A stretch of 64,000 bases of DNA, taken from positions 1-64,000 of IMG/VR virus record IMGVR_UViG_3300031951_006582; one strand, given 5' to 3'. The DNA is from a virus. A program made the translations under genes and the position numbers. Below are positions 8,183 through 16,848 of this stretch, piece after piece (position 1 is the stretch's first letter; the number at the start of each line of letters is the position of its first letter). Below the pieces are notes generated by a model, which saw only the letters and a list, made by a program, of their open reading frames with translations, searched no databases and was not told the DNA's origin.

Positions 8183-8818
8183 ATGATCATAGGAATTACA
8201 GGACTTATCGGTAGCGGCAAAGATACTGCCGCTGACTATCTTTGCACTTTTCATGGCTTTAAGCGCATGAGTTTTGCCAGCGCATTAAAAGATGCTGTAG
8301 CAATCATCTTCAATTGGGACCGTGAACTTCTAGAAGGTTCAACTAAGGCCAGCCGTGAATGGCGTGAGCAAGTTGACGAATGGTGGGCAGAGCGTCTTGG
8401 CATCCCTCATCTAACCCCTCGTTGGGTGCTACAGCAATGGGGAACTGATGTTGCTCGTAAGAACTTTCATAATGACATTTGGGTAGCAAGCGTAGAGAAC
8501 AGACTACGCAATATCAAGGATGATATCGTAATCACTGATTGCCGCTTTGCTAATGAGGTAGATGCTATCAAGAACGCAGGTGGTATCACTCTTAGAACTC
8601 ATCGCGGCGAAGATCCTGAATGGTATTTTGTTGCTGTTTCTCTTAATACGACTACCGACCCTGCACTTAAAGAAGTGTATAAGGACGGATTAGATAACAA
8701 GTTCAACGTTCATGCCAGCGAGTATAGCAGTGTTGGGCTAGCCTACGATTATCATGTTGACAATAACGGAACGATTGACCATCTACACAAGCAGATGGAA
8801 TCAATAATCAACCGTTAA
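8183..8818 (+). CDS. 1: Deoxynucleoside monophosphate kinase, gp1-like
   Basis: 211 residues. P-loop at the N-terminus (MIIGITGLIGSGKDTAADYL), later IVITDCRFANEVDAIKNAGG as the Walker B/lid region: the arrangement of T4 gp1-type dNMP kinases, which phosphorylate dNMPs (including modified ones) for DNA synthesis. I use ATG 8183 rather than the TTG-type start at 8129 because the P-loop then begins at residue 7 and because the early promoter -10 box (8171-8176) lies just 6 bases before it, so the upstream start would not be transcribed. The mRNA is thus predicted leaderless. The 3' end overlaps the antisense HNH gene by 18 bases. Confidence 0.85.
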   Translation: MIIGITGLIGSGKDTAADYLCTFHGFKRMSFASALKDAVAIIFNWDRELLEGSTKASREWREQVDEWWAERLGIPHLTPRWVLQQWGTDVARKNFHNDIWVASVENRLRNIKDDIVITDCRFANEVDAIKNAGGITLRTHRGEDPEWYFVAVSLNTTTDPALKEVYKDGLDNKFNVHASEYSSVGLAYDYHVDNNGTIDHLHKQMESIINR

Positions 8819-9151
8819 GTCTCCCCTCTTCCATGTGACCTCTTTGCGCTTGACTACTTCAATACAATTGAGGCATATGGTTCGTAGATTGCTAAACGCT
8901 ACATTATTCAAATCGCCGTCGATGTGAAAGACGGTCATCTGACTAGGATACAGACTCTTAAAGCCGCACAAATCACAGTGCGGCTTTTTTTGATATCCAG
9001 CTTTCTCCCAACCGGGTCTTAATGGCTTCTTCTTAGCCTTCTTCTTGCCACAACTATCACATATACTGCGATAGTAGGTTTTGCCATTGCGGATGTAGTT
9101 TATCGCCCTATAATTCTTGTTGCAACTCTTGCATATGGGTCTTTTTAGCAT
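8801..9151 (-). CDS. HNH endonuclease
   Basis: 116 residues. Two N-terminal zinc pairs (C-K-S-C and C-D-S-C), a third C-D-L-C, then TVFHIDGDLNNVAFSNLRTI followed by C-x-x-C: an HNH fold with Cys4 zinc support. Family members nick or cut DNA, often as free-standing homing endonucleases in T4-like genomes. It is convergent with and overlaps the kinase gene by 18 bases. A late-type octamer (9157-9164, AATAAATA on the minus strand) lies 5 bases before its ATG, so expression is probably late and leaderless. Confidence 0.75.
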   Translation of the reverse strand: MLKRPICKSCNKNYRAINYIRNGKTYYRSICDSCGKKKAKKKPLRPGWEKAGYQKKPHCDLCGFKSLYPSQMTVFHIDGDLNNVAFSNLRTICLNCIEVVKRKEVTWKRGDLTVDY

Positions 9152-9156
9152 AATGA

Positions 9157-9164
9157 TATTTATT
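9157..9164 (-). promoter_or_regulatory. Late promoter variant, leaderless spacing (HNH)
   Basis: AATAAATA on the minus strand, five bases before the ATG at 9151. Confidence 0.55.
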
Positions 9165-9212
9165 CATTTATGCCTTTAAAGGTTCGGTTAAACCAAGTTT
9201 TTTGATTTATAA

Positions 9213-9220
9213 ACTAAATA
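9213..9220 (+). promoter_or_regulatory. Late promoter variant (sheath)
   Basis: ACTAAATA, 73 bases before ATG 9294. The leader between them contains the inverted repeat CTTGATA (9232-9238)/TATCAAG (9246-9252), which may fold and protect or regulate the sheath mRNA. Confidence 0.5.
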
Positions 9221-9293
9221 ATCATTAGAATCTTGATAATGTATATATCAAGGTAGGTGGTAAACCTCATAATCATACGAAGGAAAAAATATT

Positions 9294-12200
9294 ATGGCAC
9301 TAGTATCCCCAGGTGTAGAAGTTACGATTACAGATCAATCACAGTATCTTCCAGCACCCACAAACTCAATTCCTTTTATTCTGCTTGCTACTGCACAGAA
9401 TAAAGCAAACCCGAACGGCACTGGAGTAGCATCTGGTACTACAGCCGCTAACGCAGGCAAGCTATTCCAAGTAACAAGTCAGCGTGATCTTGTAACTCTT
9501 TACGGCGACCCGTTCTTTTACTCTACTTCAAACGGTACTCCAATTCAGGGTTATGAATTGAACGAGTACGGTTTGCTTGCTGCATACTCAGCACTTGGTA
9601 TCACCAATCGTGTATTCTGCGTAAGAGCAGACATTGACCTAGCAAGTCTCGTGGGTCAGACTGGTCGTCCAAGCGGTGAACCAGCAGCCGGTTCATACTG
9701 GTTAGACACAACCTCTTCAACTTGGGGTATCAATGAGTTCAATGCTGTTACTGGACAGTTTGAATTGCAGCTACCTATCGTAATCACTGACCCAGAACTA
9801 TTAACAGGTGGTTACCCCGTTCAATCAATAGGAACTCCTGGTGATTATGCAGTAAATGCAATCCCCACTTATGATTTCCCTAGCGCACCAACAGCAGTTC
9901 AGTTCTTTTATAAGAATAGTGCAAACGTTTGGGTGTCTATTGGTTCTCCGGAATGGTTAGCTTCATGGCCAACCGTTACAGGTTCCAACACTGTTACTAC
10001 GTTTACTCCTGGTAATACTATCACTATCACAATTGATAACGGTGCAAGTGCAACTATTACTGTTCCAAGCTCACCCAATAACACTCTTGCAAATTTGGTA
10101 TCACAAATCAATTCATTGGGATATGCATATTTGTCAGCCGGTTCAACTAATCAAAGACTGCAATTATTTTCTAAACAGCCTGCTTCTACACTTGGTGATC
10201 TTGTTCCCTATAGTTTAGGAATTTCAGGAACTGGTACTATTCTTACTACTTTGGGTATTCAAGCCGGAACTTATTATCAGCCTGGAGTTGCATATGGAAC
10301 TTCTTCACAGCAACCTCTCTGGACTGCTGGACAGACATATCCTAGACCAAACGGTTCAGTCTGGTTTAAGGTTGGTACAGCCGGATCCGGTCTAAACACT
10401 GCGATTTCTGAGTGGGATAGCATTACTAATAATTGGGTACCTAAAACAATAGCTTATGCTACTTCAGATGTTAATGCTATTACTGCACTTGACTCAACTG
10501 GTGGTAAGAATATTCCAGCAGGAACTGTATACACGCAGTATAATTTCGATGCATCAACATCTGCGATTGACAATGATTCCCCACTATACTATTGGGAAAG
10601 AATTGCAACAGGTCCAACTGTAATCACCGGTAGTGTTACTAATCCACAATTCACTAATGGAGCATACACACTTAATGTGTGGGCATCAGTACCAGGATCA
10701 AGTATTTTAGGTGAATACACCGTTTCGCTAAACGATAACAGCGATGCTCAAGACTTCGTAGATGCTTGGAATAGTGCAGCTATACCGTTCACTACTGCAA
10801 GTGTTACCTCTGCCGGTGCAATTCAACTTACGCACACTCAGGGCGGAACAATTAATATGAGCGACTTTAGTTCAGTTGATGGTTTTAGCTCTGGCTTAAT
10901 TGAGGACGCTGGATTTATTTCTGGTTCAACCCTAGGTGTTAAAACTGGATTTAGCTATGAAGTTAATTTCCAACCAGATCAAACATCAACTGATAGTGTT
11001 GATGGTGCAGGCTTGGTAGTCAACGTTCAGACTGCATATCAGAAGTATTATGTAAATCCGACCGCATTTCCAAATGCAGGTGGCGACTACTTAGTAGGTG
11101 ATACTGTAACTTTTTCAGGAGCTGATTTAGGCGGTACAAGCCCAGCCAATGATTTGGTTGTTGTCGTAACCGCAGTGAACCCTGGAACAGGTGAAGTATT
11201 AGCAGTTACTCCGGCTTCTGGCACACCTAACCAAGCAGCAGCCATGTACACAACTTTATTATCAAATTGGGTAGAGTTTGAAATGACTGCAAACGAAGGT
11301 GCACCCGTAGCTGCTCCTGCAAACAACACTAACTGGTTCTACTCAGTAGTAGATCAAGTTGATATTATGGTCAACACTACTGCAGGTTGGAGAGGATATA
11401 GAAATGCCAACTATGACAGCAACGGTTTCCCTCTTCCTTCAGGATCAAACACAACTGATCCTAACGGACCAATCGTAAGTGCTACTGAGCCAACCGTACA
11501 GAGTGACGGAACTGCACTTGCGTTTGGTGATCTTTGGATTGACACAAGTGATCTTGAAAACTATCCAATCATCAATCGTTGGCAGCTTGTAGAAGGTGCC
11601 GGATCATGGGTAAGAATTGATAATGCAGATCAGACAAGTTCAACTGGTGTTCTATTTGCAGATGCACGTTGGGCACAAAACGGCACAACTGACCCAGTTG
11701 ACGATCCGATCCCATCAATCGTTACTTTGCTAACCAGCAATTATCTAGATGTTGATGCTCCAGCAGACGAACTTTATCCAGTAGGTATGCTATTGTTTAA
11801 CACTCGTCGTTCAGGCTACAATGTTAAGCAATATCGTGTGAATTATTTCAATGCAGAAAGATTCCCTGATACTTCATTGCCTACTGAAAAGAATACTTGG
11901 GTATCTGTTTCTGGATTGCAATCGAACGGCGCACCGTTCATGGGTCGTAAGGCTCAGAGAGCAATGGTTGTTCAAGCATTGAGAGCAGCAATTGATACCA
12001 ATTCTGCCCTACGTGATGAAGACAACGCATTCAACTTGCTTGCTACTCCGAACTATCCTGAACTACAGCCTAACATGGTTGTACTCAACAATGATAGAGG
12101 ACAGACTGGATTTATCATTGGTGATACTCCAATGAGACTCCCAGAGAATGCAACTGCAATTCAAGCGTGGGCAACTAACGCAGCAGGCGCAACTTCAACA

Positions 12201-12884
12201 GGTGAAGAAGGTCTTGTAACTCGTGATACTTATATGGGTCTATTCTACCCATCAGGTATTGCCCCTGATCTATCAGGTAATCTCGTAGCAGTTCCCCCAT
12301 CACACATGATGATCAGAACTATTCTACGTAACGACAACATTGCGTTCCCTTGGTTCGCCCCAGCCGGTACTCGTCGCGGTATCATTGACAATGCTACAAG
12401 CATTGGATATCTCGATAGTGCAACAGGTGAGTTTGTCTCAATGAGAACTAACATCGGAATTCGTGACGTACTGTACACGAATCAGATTAACCCATTGGTA
12501 TTCTTCACTGGTAACGGACTATTGAACTATGGTAATAAGTCAAGCTTCAACTCAAGTTCTGCTCTTGACAGAATCAACGTTGCAAGACTTGTTGCTTACA
12601 TTCGTCGTCAATTGACACTTGCAGCAAGACCGTTCGTATTCGAACCAAATGATGCATTGACAAGACAAGAGATTTCAGGTGTTGTTGAAACACTAATGGT
12701 TGATCTTGTTGCTAAGAGAGGTATCTATGACTATCTCGTAGTTTGCGATGAATCAAATAACACACCAGCACGTATTGACAGAAACGAGCTTTGGGTAGAC
12801 GTAGCAATTGAGCCTGTTAAGGCAATTGAATTCATCTACATTCCGGTTCGTGTGTTCAATACAGGTGAGATTTCAGGACAATAA
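9294..12884 (+). CDS. 18: Tail sheath protein, gp18-like, unusually long
   Basis: 1196 residues against 659 in T4. The start MALVSPGVEVTITDQSQ and the C-terminal third (QALRAAIDTNSALRDEDNAF, INVARLVAYIRRQLTLAARP, ending in a basic/beta handshake arm) are clear sheath signatures; the protein forms the contractile cylinder. Residues about 130-800 are a large insertion with several beta domains and three W-rich modules of the form G-x-x-W-x-D-T...W (GSYWLDTTSSTWG, GSVWFKVG, GDLWIDTSDLENY). Insertions of this kind decorate the outer sheath surface. It has an AAGGA ribosome site, a late promoter at 9213-9220 and a strong terminator after the stop. Confidence 0.9.
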   Translation: MALVSPGVEVTITDQSQYLPAPTNSIPFILLATAQNKANPNGTGVASGTTAANAGKLFQVTSQRDLVTLYGDPFFYSTSNGTPIQGYELNEYGLLAAYSALGITNRVFCVRADIDLASLVGQTGRPSGEPAAGSYWLDTTSSTWGINEFNAVTGQFELQLPIVITDPELLTGGYPVQSIGTPGDYAVNAIPTYDFPSAPTAVQFFYKNSANVWVSIGSPEWLASWPTVTGSNTVTTFTPGNTITITIDNGASATITVPSSPNNTLANLVSQINSLGYAYLSAGSTNQRLQLFSKQPASTLGDLVPYSLGISGTGTILTTLGIQAGTYYQPGVAYGTSSQQPLWTAGQTYPRPNGSVWFKVGTAGSGLNTAISEWDSITNNWVPKTIAYATSDVNAITALDSTGGKNIPAGTVYTQYNFDASTSAIDNDSPLYYWERIATGPTVITGSVTNPQFTNGAYTLNVWASVPGSSILGEYTVSLNDNSDAQDFVDAWNSAAIPFTTASVTSAGAIQLTHTQGGTINMSDFSSVDGFSSGLIEDAGFISGSTLGVKTGFSYEVNFQPDQTSTDSVDGAGLVVNVQTAYQKYYVNPTAFPNAGGDYLVGDTVTFSGADLGGTSPANDLVVVVTAVNPGTGEVLAVTPASGTPNQAAAMYTTLLSNWVEFEMTANEGAPVAAPANNTNWFYSVVDQVDIMVNTTAGWRGYRNANYDSNGFPLPSGSNTTDPNGPIVSATEPTVQSDGTALAFGDLWIDTSDLENYPIINRWQLVEGAGSWVRIDNADQTSSTGVLFADARWAQNGTTDPVDDPIPSIVTLLTSNYLDVDAPADELYPVGMLLFNTRRSGYNVKQYRVNYFNAERFPDTSLPTEKNTWVSVSGLQSNGAPFMGRKAQRAMVVQALRAAIDTNSALRDEDNAFNLLATPNYPELQPNMVVLNNDRGQTGFIIGDTPMRLPENATAIQAWATNAAGATSTGEEGLVTRDTYMGLFYPSGIAPDLSGNLVAVPPSHMMIRTILRNDNIAFPWFAPAGTRRGIIDNATSIGYLDSATGEFVSMRTNIGIRDVLYTNQINPLVFFTGNGLLNYGNKSSFNSSSALDRINVARLVAYIRRQLTLAARPFVFEPNDALTRQEISGVVETLMVDLVAKRGIYDYLVVCDESNNTPARIDRNELWVDVAIEPVKAIEFIYIPVRVFNTGEISGQ

Positions 12885-12889
12885 TTAAG

Positions 12890-12917
12890 TTAATGGGTGC
12901 CCCCGGGCACCCATTAA
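12890..12917 (+). terminator. Intrinsic terminator-like hairpin after the sheath gene
   Basis: TTAATGGGTGCC pairs with GGCACCCATTAA (12-bp stem, 4-base loop). Followed by TAAAAG, not a T-run, so termination strength is uncertain. Confidence 0.6.
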
Positions 12918-12922
12918 TAAAA

Positions 12923-12930
12923 GATAAATA
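12923..12930 (+). promoter_or_regulatory. Late promoter (tube)
   Basis: GATAAATA between the sheath terminator and the gp19 ribosome site CAGGAG. Confidence 0.75.
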
Positions 12931-12950
12931 CTTATAACAGGAGAATACAA

Positions 12951-13595
12951 ATGGCAACAGCCTCACAATCATTGTTCAACATGACCGTAGCATCTGATAA
13001 CGCAGGCGGCAACCAAGGTCTGTTGATGCCTAAACTACAGTTCCGCTTTAGAGTCAACTTCTTGAACTTTGGGGTTGATGTTAATGGCGGACTACAATTA
13101 ACTAAGCAAGTAGTAGATTGTTCAAGACCAAACCTCTCATTTGAAGAAGTTACATTGAACGTTTACAACTCAAGAATGTATCTTGCAGGTAAGCATACTT
13201 GGTCAGAACTAACCGTCAACGTTCGTGATGACGCTGCTGGTACTGTTTCAAAAGCAGTCGGTCAGCAGATTCAAAAGCAATTTGACTTCGTTGAGCAGGC
13301 ATCTGCTGCAACTGGTCAAGACTATAAGTTCCAAACAAACATTGAAATTCTAGACGGTGGTAACGGCGCTCTTGCTCCGACTGTTCTTGAAACTTGGGAA
13401 TGCTACGGTTGCTTCATCAAGTCTGCTAACTATAACCAGTTAGCATATGGAACAAACGATCCAGCAACTATTGCTCTATCTATTCGTTACGACAACGCAA
13501 TTCAAGCACCACTCACAAGCGGTGTTGGTCAGTTGGTTGGTCGTGCGTTCAACGGCGTAGACGGCATCGTAACTGGTATTGGCGCACAACTTTAA
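12951..13595 (+). CDS. 19: Tail tube protein, gp19-like
   Basis: 214 residues, near T4 gp19 (163 aa). Features: KLQFRFRVNFLNFGV near the start, KQVVDCSRPNLSFEEVTLNV and LAGKHTWSELTVNVRDDAAG, then E-T-W-E-C-Y-G-C-F. This beta-barrel protein polymerises into the inner tube along which DNA passes. It directly follows the sheath gene, behind a terminator and a perfect late octamer (12923-12930), with a CAGGAG ribosome site. Confidence 0.85.
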   Translation: MATASQSLFNMTVASDNAGGNQGLLMPKLQFRFRVNFLNFGVDVNGGLQLTKQVVDCSRPNLSFEEVTLNVYNSRMYLAGKHTWSELTVNVRDDAAGTVSKAVGQQIQKQFDFVEQASAATGQDYKFQTNIEILDGGNGALAPTVLETWECYGCFIKSANYNQLAYGTNDPATIALSIRYDNAIQAPLTSGVGQLVGRAFNGVDGIVTGIGAQL

Positions 13596-13610
13596 TAGTT
13601 AGGACAATAA

Positions 13611-14888
13611 ATGACTTTAGGTAATTGGGGTCAAAGTCTATTAGATGGGGCTGCCTCAGCATTATTTGGCAGCCCCTACCTAAGAGATTTCCAGCACGCT
13701 TCTAAAACGTTTAGACCTGATTCTTACACACATGCCCCTAAACTAAAATTCCTCTTCCATACATACTTTGAAATCAATCCTGAAGCATACTTCGGCACTC
13801 CCCCAAATATCGGCATACTTGTAAAAGAAGTTAGGCTTCCTTCTTTTACGATGGATGTTGCACAATTGAATCAGTACAATAGAAAAAGACTTGTTCAGTC
13901 CAAAATCAAATACGATCCTATAGAAATAGTATTCCACGATGACAATGGCAACAACGTTAATGCTATGTGGGAACAATATTACCAATATTATTACAATGAC
14001 GGAAATAGACCCGGACAGGTATTGCGCGGAAACAGAGGAAATAATAGATTCTTTCAATTAGGAGATAATGACGCTATTACTAGTTATAACAGTAGTAATA
14101 TATATACCGAAACCGATGGTTCGGAAGATCACAGTTGGGGTCTAAAAGGGGGCGCAACTAATCCTGACGGAGTTAAAGTACCATTCTTTAAAAACATCAC
14201 AATATTTGGGTTAAATCAACATGATTTTACTGCATATACCTTAATTAATCCAATGATCACTAACTTCGCTCACGACACTTACAACTACGCTGAAGGGTCG
14301 GGCATAATGCAAAACAGAATGACTATTGATTATGAAACAGTAGTCTACAATTCAGGCTCTTTAGATGGAAGAAGCCCGGGAGACATTGTTACTGGTTTTG
14401 GTGATGAAGCTAATTATGACAGAACTCGTAGTCCTATTATGTCAGCCGGCGCCAACGGAACAATATTAGGTAGAGGTGGTTTGATTGATGCAGCAGGCGG
14501 CGCAATCAGAGCATTGGGCAGAGGTGATATATTTGGTGCAGCAAACACTGGATTAAACTTACTTGATAGAGCTACAAATCGAAATTTTGGTCAAAGTTTG
14601 GTAGAAGGCGCAGCTTTTGATTTGGGCAGTATGTTTGTTGATGCTATAACTAATACTCCAACTAACAGAAATAGAAATACACTTTTTTCTCTTCCGGGCG
14701 CAAGTCAAACACCGGGATTAAGCGGTCTCGCAGGCTCACCTACAATTGATGCAAGACGAACCCCGCAGCCTGTACTCAGCGAACCAACAGCTGGTGCACA
14801 ATTTAATGGGAATCAAGTTCCTCCCGGATTTCCGGTAGAGGCACCGTTTGGTGGAAACTTCAATACTGGACCCGGCGGAGCAGCATAA
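13611..14888 (+). CDS. Tail-tube-fold protein, probable baseplate tube initiator (gp54/gp48-like)
   Basis: 425 residues. The first about 230 residues follow the tube-protein pattern (KLKFLFHTYFEIN, VKEVRLPSFTMDVAQLNQYN, KIKYDPIEIVFHDDNGNNV), with a helical insertion YYQYYYNDGNRPG. The last about 170 residues are a Gly/Ala/Pro-rich low-complexity extension. In T4 such gp19-related proteins (gp48, gp54) cap the baseplate and start tube growth, which fits its position straight after the tube gene. A specific gp54 or gp48 assignment is not possible by eye. Confidence 0.55.
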   Translation: MTLGNWGQSLLDGAASALFGSPYLRDFQHASKTFRPDSYTHAPKLKFLFHTYFEINPEAYFGTPPNIGILVKEVRLPSFTMDVAQLNQYNRKRLVQSKIKYDPIEIVFHDDNGNNVNAMWEQYYQYYYNDGNRPGQVLRGNRGNNRFFQLGDNDAITSYNSSNIYTETDGSEDHSWGLKGGATNPDGVKVPFFKNITIFGLNQHDFTAYTLINPMITNFAHDTYNYAEGSGIMQNRMTIDYETVVYNSGSLDGRSPGDIVTGFGDEANYDRTRSPIMSAGANGTILGRGGLIDAAGGAIRALGRGDIFGAANTGLNLLDRATNRNFGQSLVEGAAFDLGSMFVDAITNTPTNRNRNTLFSLPGASQTPGLSGLAGSPTIDARRTPQPVLSEPTAGAQFNGNQVPPGFPVEAPFGGNFNTGPGGAA

Positions 14889-14891
14889 ATA
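14884..14891 (+). promoter_or_regulatory. Late promoter, leaderless spacing
   Basis: CATAAATA overlapping the previous stop codon, then GTATT and ATG 14897. Confidence 0.6.
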
Positions 14892-14896
14892 GTATT

Positions 14897-15253
14897 ATGG
14901 CTATATTCAGTGTAACATCTTTGGGAAATACCGTAAGAGTTTTTGATAACTTTTATTCCAACGCACTTAAAGTAAACTCAACAGACTGGGATGTTGTGTA
15001 CTCATTCTTTTTGGGCAATTCAAATAATAAGCTAGAGGCAAGCAATTTTGCATCATTGCTGTTCTTTATTGCACAAGAAGGTCAATTCAATGTATTAGAC
15101 TTACTTGCTACAATTAAAGGTAAGACTACTAAGTTACAGATGAATCAAGTAATTTGCTATTACCTAAACACGTTCAGACCCAAAACAACTTTATACGGTG
15201 TGGGAATTATACCTAAACCAAACGAAGCAGTACAACGCAACGTAGTATTGTAA
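14897..15253 (+). CDS. Conserved-looking structural-region protein, unknown
   Basis: 118 residues (MAIFSVTSLGNTVRVFDNFY, DWDVVYSFFLGNSNNKLEAS, KGKTTKLQMNQVICYYLNTF). Predicted compact helical protein. It sits between the tube-like gene and gp4 and is preceded by a late octamer with exactly 5 bases to the ATG, so it is a late gene. Virion or assembly role is inference. Confidence 0.6.
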   Translation: MAIFSVTSLGNTVRVFDNFYSNALKVNSTDWDVVYSFFLGNSNNKLEASNFASLLFFIAQEGQFNVLDLLATIKGKTTKLQMNQVICYYLNTFRPKTTLYGVGIIPKPNEAVQRNVVL

Positions 15254-15254
15254 C

Positions 15255-15689
15255 ATGGGTAAGTGGGCACAAGGCAAATACACGCCTAAAAATCCACAGA
15301 AGTATATAGGTAATAACCAGCCCAAATATCGTTCCGGTTGGGAACTCACTTTCATGACATTCTGTGATAGTAACGATAGCATCATATATTGGGCTAGCGA
15401 ATCAATGAGAATTCCATATAAACATCCGTTAACCGGTAAGCCTACAATCTATGTTCCTGACTTCTTTGTAGTATATCAAAACAGATTTGGTAAGCAAGTT
15501 GCTGAAGTCGTTGAGATAAAACCAAAGAAACAGAGTATCATTGAAAGCAAAGTTGCAAGCGCCAAAGATAGAATGGTAGTAGCAATCAATCACGCTAAGT
15601 GGACAGCAGCAATGGCATACTGTAAGAGCCAAGGACTAACCTTTAGAGTCATCACCGAAGATGATATCTTTTACAACGGGCGCAAGTAA
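15255..15689 (+). CDS. 4: Head completion protein gp4 (nuclease-fold)
   Basis: 144 residues. KWAQGKYTPKNPQKYIG, YRSGWELTFMTFCDSNDSI, IPYKHPLTGKPTIYVPDFFV and AEVVEIKPKKQ match T4 gp4 (also called gp50/65 head completion), which has a TnsA/PD-(D/E)xK-like core: acidic D in VPDF and E-x-K in EIKPK. It acts after packaging to complete the head for tail joining. It begins 1 base after the previous stop, so the two are coupled. Confidence 0.85.
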   Translation: MGKWAQGKYTPKNPQKYIGNNQPKYRSGWELTFMTFCDSNDSIIYWASESMRIPYKHPLTGKPTIYVPDFFVVYQNRFGKQVAEVVEIKPKKQSIIESKVASAKDRMVVAINHAKWTAAMAYCKSQGLTFRVITEDDIFYNGRK

Positions 15690-15690
15690 A

Positions 15691-15698
15691 ACTAAATA
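15691..15698 (+). promoter_or_regulatory. Late promoter variant, leaderless spacing (gp16)
   Basis: ACTAAATA, CTTGT, ATG 15704. Confidence 0.55.
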
Positions 15699-15703
15699 CT
15701 TGT

Positions 15704-16186
15704 ATGACCAAAAAGCTTGAAGAACTATTTGAATTAGCATCATCCGACGAGAATGATTTGACTATTCCTTTGCCTGAAGTTACTGAAGAAGTGACAGAAA
15801 ACGCACTAAGCACATTAGATAAGATTGAAGCAGCACTTCCTCAAGTTAAGGGACTTGAAGCGGCTGACACTGAGATGGATGAGCTGGCAGAACTTGCTAC
15901 GTCAAGCTACAAAGACTTGATGGATCTTGGGATGCAAGTTGAATCTCGTTTTAGCTCGGAAATCTTCAATAGTGCAAGTAGTATGTTAGGTCACGCTATT
16001 ACAGCTAAAACAGCAAAGATTAACAAGAAATTAAAGATGCTTGACCTACAGATGAAGAAAGCCCAACTTGATCAGAAAATGCAGTCAAAGAGCGAAGAAG
16101 TAGAGAATACTCCATTGGGTGAGGGTAAGTCACTTGACCGCAACGAATTGCTCAAGATGTTCAACACCAAAAATAACGATCAATGA
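15704..16186 (+). CDS. 16: Terminase small subunit, gp16-like
   Basis: 160 residues, near T4 gp16 (164 aa). Acidic N-terminus, central helical region SSYKDLMDLGMQVESRFSSE then FNSASSMLGHAITAKTAKIN and a charged coiled coil, then a short tail. This is the layout of T4-type small terminases, which form rings that stimulate the gp17 motor. The neighbouring gp4 supports the call. ACTAAATA lies 5 bases before the ATG. The large subunit gp17 is not in the window. Confidence 0.7.
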   Translation: MTKKLEELFELASSDENDLTIPLPEVTEEVTENALSTLDKIEAALPQVKGLEAADTEMDELAELATSSYKDLMDLGMQVESRFSSEIFNSASSMLGHAITAKTAKINKKLKMLDLQMKKAQLDQKMQSKSEEVENTPLGEGKSLDRNELLKMFNTKNNDQ

Positions 16187-16192
16187 TAAATA
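16185..16192 (+). promoter_or_regulatory. Late promoter
   Basis: GATAAATA overlapping the gp16 stop; leader with CAGGAAA before ATG 16219. Confidence 0.7.
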
Positions 16193-16218
16193 CATAATAT
16201 AATATTGCAGGAAACCAT

Positions 16219-16848
16219 ATGCGCAGTCTAAAACAATACATCATAGAAAGTGTTCACACTTACGATTATACTGTCAAAATTGCGGGCCAAGTTGATAAGA
16301 ATTGGCTTGACATGTTCAAGTATAATCTTAAGAAGTTTGATCCAATTGAAATTTCAGAACCAAAGACCACACCTATTCAAAAGAGTCCATATGGATTCAA
16401 TGAGGTAACGAACGAGCCAGTAACTCTAATCAAGTGCAAGTTCCGTTATCCTGCTACTGAGCCAATGGTTCAGCAAATTGCTCAGTTGTTGGGCTACAAT
16501 GTGAACATGGTTCGTCTTGTAAAGACCGGTTATGATGAGAGTGTCACTTCTGAAATGGAAGGCTATGTAAATCAAATGGAGCATAGCCCTGTTCTAACTC
16601 ACGAAGAACTTGAAGAACAACCTGGTGCTAAGGAAGCTGCTAAGGCATATGGTAACAGCTATCTTGACAGCATCAAAGAACAAACTAAGGATGACAAGAT
16701 TGACATTCCTTACGAAGGCACAAAGACACCGGCAGCATTTGATCCTTTCAAGCCAGAAACATTAATGTCAACAATGGGCAAAGATAGTCCAATGAGCAAG
16801 ATTACTCGTCCAGCTAAGCCACAAACCGGCGCAATGGGAGGCAGATAA
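16219..16848 (+). CDS. Head-internal or prohead-core candidate with capsid-targeting-like leader
   Basis: 209 residues. N-terminus MRSLKQYIIE-S has a basic start, a hydrophobic patch and an I-I-E site, like T4 internal-protein leaders (MKTYQEFIAE) cut by the gp21 prohead protease after [LI]-x-E. The next 100 residues form a small alpha/beta domain (HTYDYTVKIAGQVDKNW, LIKCKFRYPATEPMVQQIAQ); the tail is disordered and Pro/Lys-rich. A late promoter lies at 16185-16192. Its stop overlaps the next start (TAATG). Role in the prohead core is inference. Confidence 0.6.
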   Translation: MRSLKQYIIESVHTYDYTVKIAGQVDKNWLDMFKYNLKKFDPIEISEPKTTPIQKSPYGFNEVTNEPVTLIKCKFRYPATEPMVQQIAQLLGYNVNMVRLVKTGYDESVTSEMEGYVNQMEHSPVLTHEELEEQPGAKEAAKAYGNSYLDSIKEQTKDDKIDIPYEGTKTPAAFDPFKPETLMSTMGKDSPMSKITRPAKPQTGAMGGR

